Source of the DNA: a virus
Length of the DNA stretch: 28,736 bases
Reading direction: 5' to 3' (one strand)
Virus record (IMG/VR): IMGVR_UViG_3300033156_000601
Span: 1 to 28,736 of that record
Shown: one piece after another, positions 6,850-12,593 of the stretch
Position numbering within the stretch: position 1 is the stretch's first letter
Layout of the letters: the number at the start of each line of letters is the position of its first letter
Position numbers and translations under genes: made by a program
Notes under the pieces: generated by a model
Seen by the model: only the letters and a program-made list of their open reading frames with translations
Databases searched by the model: none
Told to the model about the DNA's origin: nothing

Positions 6850-7196
6850 ATTTTGGCGTATTTACGCAATTTTGAAGTCAAAACACTTTTTGTAAATGCT
6901 GTTATCTCCTTATTTTCAAGGTTTTGGGCTTGTTCTGTTAGGTTCTCAAAATCTATACCCAACTCCTTTAAATCGGTTCTTATCTTATCGCTGGTTATTT
7001 CTAATAAAACCTTATTGGTTTTATGTCCTTCTACTTCTTGCTCATTCGGTAAATCAACTTTAAAAGTCAATTTACCATTACCCGATAATAAATCATTTAT
7101 ACGATTTAATCGGGTTTCGGCTCTTTTAACAATATCATTAAAACCGATATTGTTAATCTGTTTAACAGGTTTAACCTGTTCTGTTACTGATTTCAT
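6834..7196 (-). CDS. Hypothetical protein, first gene after the tandem promoters
   Basis: A 120-residue protein of mixed charge. The middle is beta-like (GKLTFKVDLPNEQEVEGH) and the C-terminal third is helical (KSVLTSKLRKYAKMLYGY). An AGGGGGTT ribosome-binding site lies upstream. It stands out for its control: a leader of about 100-290 bases with two hairpins, four promoter-like units upstream, and a strong terminator inside its end. Such heavy regulation suggests an early or regulatory protein. No known DNA-binding motif is seen. Confidence 0.7.
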   Translation of the reverse strand: MKSVTEQVKPVKQINNIGFNDIVKRAETRLNRINDLLSGNGKLTFKVDLPNEQEVEGHKTNKVLLEITSDKIRTDLKELGIDFENLTEQAQNLENKEITAFTKSVLTSKLRKYAKMLYGY

Positions 7197-7222
7197 TTTG
7201 GTTTAACCCCCTATTTCTTTAT

Positions 7223-7291
7223 ACACATATAGTAATCTAACTATATGTGTAGTTTTGGTTTTGCTATGCCGTCAAGGGCATAACCCAAAAC
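7223..7291 (-). promoter_or_regulatory. Structured leader with two hairpins before the 6834-7196 gene
   Basis: ACACATATAG and CTATATGTGT (7223-7232 and 7241-7250) form a perfect ten-base-pair stem with an eight-base loop. Next to it, GTTTTGG pairs with CCAAAAC (7252-7258, 7285-7291), enclosing TATGCC with GGCATA (7265-7270, 7277-7282). Both lie inside the predicted leftward leader, so RNA regulation is possible; a DNA operator is the alternative. Confidence 0.6.
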
Positions 7292-7299
7292 ATATATAG

Positions 7300-7508
7300 G
7301 TATACTATAAGTATATTTAAATCTTTTGGTTTTGAAATTTAAAAATCATAAAGTCCAAAAAGTAAAGATATTTAAGTTTATAAAGTTTTCTATTAGAATT
7401 TTAAAGTCCAATAAGTAAATACTTATAAGTATTTAAACCTTTCGATTAGAATTTAAATGTCCAATATTTAAAGATATTAAACTATATAAATTTTTCGGTT
7501 TGGTTTTT
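7300..7508 (-). promoter_or_regulatory. Tandem leftward promoter-like units, 53-base period
   Basis: Three units share AAAGTCC or AAATGTCC with GTCC at 7353, 7406 and 7459, exactly 53 bases apart; a partial unit lies to their left. On the minus strand each contains a BRE/TATA-like block: CCGAAAAATTTATATAG (about 7482-7498), CGAAAGGTTTAAATA (about 7430-7444), GAAAACTTTATAAAC (about 7376-7390) and CCAAAAGATTTAAATATA (about 7312-7329). They all point to the 6834-7196 gene. Confidence 0.6.
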
Positions 7509-7514
7509 TATTAC

Positions 7515-7710
7515 TTTAAAGTAACAATTTTTCTTCTTTAACTTTATAGTAGTAACAATCCTAAAATCTTTAACTTTTGAGTGGTAAATTTAAATTTATC
7601 ATTTTAAAATAGTAACAATTCCTATTTGTCATTTTGCAATAGTAACAAAGTTCTTTTTTATCATTATTTAGTAGTAACACCCGCTGTTGTTATTTTATAG
7701 TAGTAAAAAA
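7515..7710 (+). repeat. Phased repeat block 1 (TATAGTAGTAACAA-type), seven units
   Basis: The core GTAA begins at 7521, 7553, 7584, 7612, 7642, 7674 and 7703, giving steps of 32, 31, 28, 30, 32 and 29 bases. The fullest form is TTTATAGTAGTAACAA (7543-7558). Flanks differ between units. The step is close to three turns of B-DNA, so bound proteins would sit on one face. The last unit abuts the promoter of the 7762-7917 gene. Confidence 0.75.
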
Positions 7711-7722
7711 AAGAATAATAGC

Positions 7723-7738
7723 ATAAAGTTTATAAAGG
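7723..7738 (+). promoter_or_regulatory. Archaeal promoter for the 7762-8285 cassette
   Basis: AAAGTTTATAAAG places a TATA box about 28 bases before the ATG at 7762, as expected for a leaderless transcript. No Shine-Dalgarno precedes this ATG. The last repeat of block 1 lies just upstream of the BRE. Confidence 0.7.
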
Positions 7739-7761
7739 GTTTTGTGTTTTTTATTATTAAA

Positions 7762-7917
7762 ATGGAAAACACAAAATTAACACAAAATAAGGTATGTATG
7801 CCATCTATGGCGAACATAAAAACCATAGCCAAACTTAAATGTGGGTGTGTTATGGTGGGTAAGATTAAAACGCACTTCTGTTTTAATTGCTGGGAGAAGT
7901 ACAATAGGGGGTATTAA
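7762..7917 (+). CDS. Small zinc-binding protein, 51 residues
   Basis: The first gene of a rightward cassette bracketed by the two phased repeat blocks. I start it at the ATG at 7762 because of the promoter spacing; an upstream extension would run through the TATA box. The C-terminal half holds KCGC and then HFCFNCWEKY, a Cys-x-Cys plus Cys-x2-Cys arrangement with a nearby His that could bind one zinc. The rest is basic. A DNA-binding regulator of the flanking repeats is an attractive idea but rests only on context. Confidence 0.65.
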   Translation: MENTKLTQNKVCMPSMANIKTIAKLKCGCVMVGKIKTHFCFNCWEKYNRGY

Positions 7918-7919
7918 AA

Positions 7920-8285
7920 ATGGATATATTAAGTAGAATACTAAAAGATTTAGCAAATAATTTGACTGATTACATAAAACCAGATATACTTTTTAATGTA
8001 TTATTGCACATTAACAATAAATACAGAAGTAAGTTTAATGATTGTAGTAATGTAGAGTTAATAAGAGATATAAAAACCATATTTGATTATAAAAATATCA
8101 AATATGACTTTATTTCAGAAAATAAAACTATGACTAAATCTATAAGTAAGAACACAATCACAATACAGGGGGATATTGATACCGATATAAAAAATTGTAT
8201 TGCAAAAATGATACAAGAATACTACGGCGTACCTGATGAGATTGTTATAAGCAATAATGATAATATAACATATTTTAATTTTTAA
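7920..8285 (+). CDS. Hypothetical protein of the repeat-flanked cassette
   Basis: A 121-residue protein starting three bases after the zinc gene, with AGGGGG at the end of that gene as ribosome-binding site. The N-terminal 75 residues are mostly helical (LSRILKDLANNLTDYIKPD) and the C-terminal part alternates strands and helix (NTITIQGDIDTD). No helix-turn-helix, Walker or nuclease motif is visible. With its partner and the flanking repeats it may form a replication, partition or regulatory unit, which is inference. Confidence 0.7.
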   Translation: MDILSRILKDLANNLTDYIKPDILFNVLLHINNKYRSKFNDCSNVELIRDIKTIFDYKNIKYDFISENKTMTKSISKNTITIQGDIDTDIKNCIAKMIQEYYGVPDEIVISNNDNITYFNF

Positions 8286-8296
8286 TTTTTTTATTA

Positions 8297-8604
8297 TTTT
8301 ATAGTAGTAATTATTCTAATTATTTTTTATTCTATTTTTTTAAAATTAATTTCAGCTTTAAAAATTGTTTTTTAACCTGTATTAATTTTCATTACTACTA
8401 AGTGGTACTAACTATTTTAGAGTAATAACAGCTTGTTACTACTATAATATACGACATCTATTATATAGTAGTAACAAATTGTTTATTTGTTATTATGAAA
8501 TAGTAACAAATGTATTTATTGCAACTCTTAAATAGTAACAAATCTGGTTTTAACTACTATTGAGTAAATACAGATTTTGGTTGCCATTTTTGAGTGGTGA
8601 AAAA
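8297..8604 (+). repeat. Phased repeat block 2, with direct and inverted copies
   Basis: Direct copies lie at about 8298-8310, 8415-8430, 8461-8478, 8492-8510 and 8525-8542, with weaker ones at 8559-8570 and 8587-8604. From 8471 the GTAA/GTGA cores step by 32, 32, 29 and 33 bases. Inverted copies are at 8391-8400 and 8433-8447; the latter is the exact reverse complement of TTATAGTAGTAACAA in block 1. No gene is seen between 8286 and 8641. Confidence 0.7.
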
Positions 8605-8641
8605 TGGAAATATAGTATAGCCATGTCATCACAACACGGAT

Positions 8642-9073
8642 TTAATTTTTTGAACTCTTTGAGACGCCTCTAGCTTTATATTCATAGGATCCATCTTTTG
8701 AGGGTGTTATTTTTATGTTATTATTGATAACAACCCACTGTTTATTGTTTTTTAATGTTTTGCATTTAGATTTAGTTTGTATTATTTCTTGTATGTTTAT
8801 TACCAGATCAAACAAAAGCGTCTCGTTTTTTATTTTAGTGTTCATAATTGAAGCACTGATATTACTTTCAAAGCCTTTATTGATAATAGTAAGTTCTTCT
8901 AAGCCATCGGTAAATTTAAAGGATTTTACATTTACATTAAAATCGTCAAAGTTAATTCCGTTTTTAGCTTTAATATTTTCAATAACAAAAGAAAACCCCG
9001 GGGTGCCTTTAAAGTATTCAAACACCTTAACTATTTCACTTGATCCAAGATACTTTCCTTTTGATCGCGCCAT
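8642..9073 (-). CDS. Hypothetical protein, 143 residues
   Basis: The last gene of the leftward terminase transcript, ending beside repeat block 2. The product has a basic start (MARSKGKYLGSSEIVKVF) and a beta-rich body with alternating hydrophobic residues. A modest AGGTATC lies upstream of the ATG, which follows the preceding gene by three bases. No family is recognised. Confidence 0.7.
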   Translation of the reverse strand: MARSKGKYLGSSEIVKVFEYFKGTPGFSFVIENIKAKNGINFDDFNVNVKSFKFTDGLEELTIINKGFESNISASIMNTKIKNETLLFDLVINIQEIIQTKSKCKTLKNNKQWVVINNNIKITPSKDGSYEYKARGVSKSSKN

Positions 9074-9076
9074 TTG

Positions 9077-9271
9077 TTAAGATACCTCTAATTGTTTATA
9101 CTTTATCCCAGCCTCATCTAGCTTCTTTAGACACCGTCTTTCAACCAAAAATTCGTTTACCTTGCTTGAGTATACAACATTATCACTTTTTAGGGTATGA
9201 TTTAACATGATATAAAACCCTTTTTCTTTGTTTTTCCTTGTTCCGGTTAGTTTTATTTTTCTGTATGCCAT
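9077..9271 (-). CDS. Small basic protein, 64 residues
   Basis: Its ATG overlaps the stop of the 9271-9588 gene (TAATG), so translation is likely coupled. The product is Lys/Arg-rich with a beta-like N-terminal half (AYRKIKLTGTRKNKEKGFYI) and a helical end. No known domain is seen. Confidence 0.65.
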   Translation of the reverse strand: MAYRKIKLTGTRKNKEKGFYIMLNHTLKSDNVVYSSKVNEFLVERRCLKKLDEAGIKYKQLEVS

Positions 9272-9588
9272 TATACAACCTTAGTTATCTTGTTAAAGGC
9301 GCGCTTGTTTTGTTTATCAAGAAAAAAGATCACCTCCTTTTCCCCAGCGCATTCCCTAACTTGCCCAACTGTTAACCATTCTTTAGCGGTTATGTTGTTG
9401 ACTTTAACCTTGACAAGCACTTTACCTTTAACTAGATCCGTGTTGCGTTTAATAGCAATCTGGTCATAATCTTCATCAGGCACAAACTTCACGCACAAAA
9501 CGTCGTCTCCGTGATAGGAAACAACCTTGGCGTCAAACGTGTCGGTTTTAAACTTCATTCCTTTGTACTCAAGTTCTAGCGATTTCAT
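9271..9588 (-). CDS. Beta-rich hypothetical protein with its own internal promoter
   Basis: The frame is open for 34 codons further upstream, but I start at the ATG at 9588 (MKSLELEYKGMKF). A BRE/TATA element centred about 26 bases before it would give a leaderless transcript, and there is no Shine-Dalgarno. The 105-residue product is rich in Val and Lys and looks like a compact beta fold (KGKVLVKVKVNN). The upstream extension would lie inside another gene in a different frame. Function unknown. Confidence 0.7.
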   Translation of the reverse strand: MKSLELEYKGMKFKTDTFDAKVVSYHGDDVLCVKFVPDEDYDQIAIKRNTDLVKGKVLVKVKVNNITAKEWLTVGQVRECAGEKEVIFFLDKQNKRAFNKITKVV

Positions 9589-9607
9589 GTATATTGTAAA
9601 TACCTTC

Positions 9608-9994
9608 TTATTTATAAAGTTTACGGATCTTAAAAAGCAAACCCATAAGTTTAAAATTAAGCCCTGGTTCAAGGCCCTTAGCGCGTTCATAGTACCTGTC
9701 CAGTTGATCTTTTTTTCCTATTACGTACTTAGTGTACAACTTAGCCACTGCCTTTTTATAATCCCTTGGCCTTTTATTTTTTGGAAGCAGTTCTGTCAAG
9801 ATACAATCATAAAACCTTTCCTCCAGTACACTGTTACCGTGAAAGCTTCCAAACTTGTTTATGTCCATGTCAACGTAAACAGTGTTACCTGAACTAACTA
9901 TCACGTGCGCAAGCGCGTGCATGTCTTCAGTTGACACGATTTTGTCAAGGTTGCCTGAAACGATAAGCAGCCCGTCCTTTTTAGTTAGCTTCAT
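9608..9994 (-). CDS. Hypothetical protein, 128 residues
   Basis: A leftward gene with a GAGGTGA ribosome-binding site, just downstream of the transglutaminase-like gene. The N-terminal half alternates short strands and helices (DGLLIVSGNLDKIV, NTVYVDMDINKFGSFHG) and the C-terminal half is helical and basic. Its last codons double as the promoter of the next gene. No family is recognised. Confidence 0.7.
   Translation of the reverse strand: MKLTKKDGLLIVSGNLDKIVSTEDMHALAHVIVSSGNTVYVDMDINKFGSFHGNSVLEERFYDCILTELLPKNKRPRDYKKAVAKLYTKYVIGKKDQLDRYYERAKGLEPGLNFKLMGLLFKIRKLYK
9609..9626 (-). promoter_or_regulatory. Promoter embedded in the 3' end of the 9608-9994 gene
   Basis: On the minus strand CGTAAACTTTATAAATA gives a TATA box centred about 26 bases before the ATG at 9588. 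The same bases encode the final residues RKLYK and the stop codon. Confidence 0.6.
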
Positions 9995-10005
9995 TTTGAG
10001 TCACC

Positions 10006-10749
10006 TCAAACTATTTTATACTTTTTCCTGTCAAACGTTCGCTTAGCTGTAGCCGTCTCAAACTCGTGCCAGGCCAGTTTGTCGTTGTAACTGAACCAGA
10101 CATGTTTTATTCCTATTATATCTTTAGAGTCACCGAACACTGGCAGTTCGTTTATGTTTTCAGGAATAATATAATAAGGGCTGGTACTATTCAAGTGCAC
10201 CCACGTTTTTTGGTCATCAAGAAGGTAGTACACTGTACAATGCCCAAACCCTGAATAAGTCACGCCTGCAGTAACACGAACACGATACCTTGGCACCCCC
10301 ATGGCAATCAGCATGCTCGCTATTGAGTTAGCATAATCATCACAATCAAGTCCCTTGCCGAGCTTTCTAAGTGCCCTGAGCTCGAACGGAAACACCCACA
10401 TTTCTATAGTATTGAAAGTGTCCTCGTCATAAGCGTACTTAAAAAATTCCTTTTGATGAGCGTCGTAAGCTTTCATGACAACATCGTCAGTTTTCAGTTT
10501 ATTTACTACTTTAAAGTCGTGCTTTTTCAACCAGTTTTGTATATTGACATCGTTAGGCTGCACGAAAGTTCTTACGTCAAGCGACACTCTTTTGTCGTTG
10601 TAAGGGAAAGGCAAGACCCTTCCAACGTATGTCACGTTAGACACTGGATGCTTATTGTTCCAGTAATTTTCATAATATCTACCACTATCAAGTGACGATA
10701 TTATCAAGTTGCATGTCTTTATTATTAGGTTTTTTATTTCGGTTTTCAT
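10006..10749 (-). CDS. Transglutaminase-like cysteine protease-fold protein
   Basis: A 247-residue protein with the papain-like transglutaminase core. Catalytic Cys136 lies in GKGLDCDDYANSIASMLIAM, His170 in SGFGHCTVYY, and the third position is probably Asn187 in WVHLNSTS. Members of the fold act as proteases, peptide-bond or amide-modifying enzymes. The start overlaps the stop of the large terminase gene as ATGA, so the two are made together. In a tailed virus it could process virion proteins or help degrade or cross-link the envelope during entry or exit; the sequence does not decide. There is no signal peptide. Confidence 0.8.
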   Translation of the reverse strand: MKTEIKNLIIKTCNLIISSLDSGRYYENYWNNKHPVSNVTYVGRVLPFPYNDKRVSLDVRTFVQPNDVNIQNWLKKHDFKVVNKLKTDDVVMKAYDAHQKEFFKYAYDEDTFNTIEMWVFPFELRALRKLGKGLDCDDYANSIASMLIAMGVPRYRVRVTAGVTYSGFGHCTVYYLLDDQKTWVHLNSTSPYYIIPENINELPVFGDSKDIIGIKHVWFSYNDKLAWHEFETATAKRTFDRKKYKIV

Positions 10750-12128
10750 ATTGCCACCATATCAACAAACTCTTTTTGATCAGACGTAACCTTGCAGGCA
10801 AGTATAAGCGCTGCTACCGTGTCATCGTGTTTAGCCGTGGAAAGGTACGTTTCGACGTTAGTCTTGGTTTTACTCTTCCTGAACCCTATAAGTTCATCCA
10901 CGAGCCTTTCAGCAAAATGTTTAGTCTCAGGGTCGGAAGGGTTAGCAGGTATAACCAAAACAGACTTACCGTGTTTGTCAGGCTGCATGATCATTTGCAG
11001 GTTAACCAGCATTTGTTTCCGTTCACGCGCATAGAACGGTCCTTCGAGCACAGGGTAACCTTCAGATAACAGGTCTTTATATATAGTAGAACCAACATTA
11101 GACGGATCAACTATACAAAAGTTAGCCCTATACTTTTTGAACAGGTTTCTTATCCTTTCCTTTTTAGACTCAACATGTTCACCCTTGTGCAGTTCACCGT
11201 GAAGTATGGTAACTTTACCCGAGTACCGTTCAACGACTACGTAACAATCAAAGTCAGCCCTGTCCGCGCTCGACATGGCAAAGTCAGCGCCAATGACCAC
11301 GCACGAGTTTTCTGATTCTGGTAACCCGAACCGTTTATTTTTGTCAAGGCAATTATATATCCAGTCATGCGGAAACACGGCTTTATCGTTACCCACTTTA
11401 GGGTTTAGCATGAACTGTGTCTGGAACGCTTCCTCGCCGATCCTTTTACGTATACTGTTAAGTTCTTCAATGCTAAACTTCTCAGGCCAGATCGGTTTGC
11501 CTTTAATAATCGCCGGATACTTTTTATGAAAATAATCAGAATTTCCTGCCAGTTCTTCAACCATGTCGCCAGGGTTATCAGGCACACCAACGCAACAAAT
11601 CGTGCCCTTGGTATGCGAAACCGTGGGCTCTATACCTTTCCAGTATACTTGCCTATCGGTTATGTCTTGTACTTCGTCAACGAACACGTAATGCAAAGAC
11701 AGTCCTTTGATCTTTGTAGTGAACGCTTTCGCGTACAGTTTTGAACCGTTGTTAAGCTTTATACCTTTCTTGCCCCATGTTTCAGGGTTGTCTGGTTTAA
11801 GTTCTCTCAGTATATCATTGTTTTCAATTAAAGTCTTTATGTCTTCAAGAATCTTGATAGCCTGCCCTTCCTCTGACGCAGTAATCAGAACGTTACGTTT
11901 TTCGTGGTAGAACGTTAACCAGATTGGATAAAGTATCCCAAGCACCATGGACTTTCCGTGCTGCCTTGGCGCTTCTATCATTGAAAACCTGTGCCTTGAA
12001 ACAATGTCAGCCCACTCAACGTGAAAATCCTTGAGCCTAAAGTCTGGCGAAATGGTCGGGCCCACTAGTTCGTTGCAGAACTTTTCAAAATCGAAGTAAC
12101 ATTTGTCAAGAAAAAGTGGATCATTCAT
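10746..12128 (-). CDS. terL: Terminase large subunit (packaging ATPase/nuclease)
   Basis: A 460-residue motor protein that drives DNA into the head and cuts it. The ATPase domain shows Walker A at residues 53-60 (APRQHGKS), Walker B around Asp151-Glu152 (YVFVDEVQD) and a coupling motif near residue 181 (CCVGVPDN). The RNase H-like nuclease domain shows acidic residues at Asp282 (IGADFAMSSADRADFD), Asp341 (FCIVDPSN) and Asp435-Asp436 (KHDDTVAALI). I take the ATG at 12128, next to the stop of the small subunit; the longer frame starts with TTG. It is transcribed away from the portal gene, unlike most tailed viruses. Confidence 0.95.
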   Translation of the reverse strand: MNDPLFLDKCYFDFEKFCNELVGPTISPDFRLKDFHVEWADIVSRHRFSMIEAPRQHGKSMVLGILYPIWLTFYHEKRNVLITASEEGQAIKILEDIKTLIENNDILRELKPDNPETWGKKGIKLNNGSKLYAKAFTTKIKGLSLHYVFVDEVQDITDRQVYWKGIEPTVSHTKGTICCVGVPDNPGDMVEELAGNSDYFHKKYPAIIKGKPIWPEKFSIEELNSIRKRIGEEAFQTQFMLNPKVGNDKAVFPHDWIYNCLDKNKRFGLPESENSCVVIGADFAMSSADRADFDCYVVVERYSGKVTILHGELHKGEHVESKKERIRNLFKKYRANFCIVDPSNVGSTIYKDLLSEGYPVLEGPFYARERKQMLVNLQMIMQPDKHGKSVLVIPANPSDPETKHFAERLVDELIGFRKSKTKTNVETYLSTAKHDDTVAALILACKVTSDQKEFVDMVAI

Positions 12129-12471
12129 TTTCTTTTTTCTTTTCACGTTCTTCTTTCTTTTTAAGGTAATGAGCTTTCCTGTCAATTAAAATATCCTTGC
12201 CCTCGAACGAATCACGCGGCCAGATAATTACCGTGCACGCCCTGTCAACGTAAAACTTTGGAAGGGTTACCAATGTAGCATTCTTGCCGTGTTTCCTTAT
12301 CACTTTGTTAACAACAGCAACAGATTTCCTGAACAATATTTGAAACGCCCTGCACACTGCTGCCATCTCTTCATAAGTCAAGGTTTCAGTTTCAGCGTTA
12401 ACCTTGTCAACAAACTCAGACTCGTTAAGTTCACCGTTAAGAAATTGTATAGCAAGGTCTTTAAGTCTCAT
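12121..12471 (-). CDS. terS: Probable terminase small subunit
   Basis: A 116-residue, mostly helical, charged protein whose 3' end overlaps the large terminase gene by eight bases. The ATG at 12471 lies about 26 bases downstream of a strong BRE/TATA and has no Shine-Dalgarno, as for a leaderless gene; a longer frame would run into the promoter. The C-terminus is highly basic and acidic (KKKEEREKKKENE). Assignment rests on position and size. It should recognise viral DNA and load the large subunit. It could instead be an unrelated small protein. Confidence 0.65.
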   Translation of the reverse strand: MRLKDLAIQFLNGELNESEFVDKVNAETETLTYEEMAAVCRAFQILFRKSVAVVNKVIRKHGKNATLVTLPKFYVDRACTVIIWPRDSFEGKDILIDRKAHYLKKKEEREKKKENE

Positions 12472-12491
12472 AATATATATGTGTTTTTTAT

Positions 12492-12510
12492 TATTTATAA
12501 ACTTTTCGGT
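12492..12510 (-). promoter_or_regulatory. Leftward BRE/TATA promoter of the terminase operon
   Basis: On the minus strand ACCGAAAAGTTTATAAATA. The TATA box is about 26 bases before the ATG at 12471. The 17 bases AACCGAAAAGTTTATAA recur exactly at 14237-14253. Confidence 0.8.
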
Positions 12511-12530
12511 TGTTTCGATTTTACGAAACA
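12511..12530. promoter_or_regulatory. Inverted repeat between divergent promoters (candidate operator)
   Basis: TGTTTCG, six bases, then CGAAACA form a perfect inverted repeat. The right arm is the BRE of the rightward promoter; the left arm abuts the leftward BRE. A dimeric regulator here could switch both operons together. Confidence 0.6.
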
Positions 12531-12540
12531 TTTATATATA
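12524..12540 (+). promoter_or_regulatory. Rightward BRE/TATA promoter of the S-layer-like gene
   Basis: CGAAACATTTATATATA lies about 55 bases before the ATG at 12594. A start some 25 bases downstream leaves a leader of about 30 bases with a ribosome-binding site. Confidence 0.75.
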
Positions 12541-12564
12541 TGTATTAACTATATTATTGTAGAC

Positions 12565-12585
12565 TTGGGTTATCCCAAAGGAGGT
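12565..12585 (+). promoter_or_regulatory. Small hairpin and strong ribosome-binding site
   Basis: TTGGG, TTAT, CCCAA form a five-base-pair hairpin directly followed by AGGAGGT before the ATG at 12594. Sited near the expected 5' end, it may protect the mRNA or tune initiation. Confidence 0.5.
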
Positions 12586-12593
12586 AAAATACA

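Noticed and set aside
7515-8604. Regular repeats resembling a CRISPR array
   Set aside because: Repeat cores are only 10-16 bases, are degenerate, occur in both orientations, and the intervening sequence is about 15 bases and A/T-rich. There is no cas gene. Protein-binding sites fit better.
9589-9690. N-terminal extension of the 9271-9588 gene
   Set aside because: It lies inside the 9608-9994 gene in another frame and runs through the promoter; the ATG at 9588 fits leaderless initiation.
12129-12185. Longer large terminase starting at a TTG at 12185
   Set aside because: It would overlap the small-subunit gene by more than 60 bases and add a Lys/Arg-rich tail not typical of the family; the ATG at 12128 fits the gene junction.
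12121-12531. Small terminase beginning at 12531
   Set aside because: The first 20 codons would cover the TATA box and the inverted repeat; the ATG at 12471 is at the right distance from the promoter.
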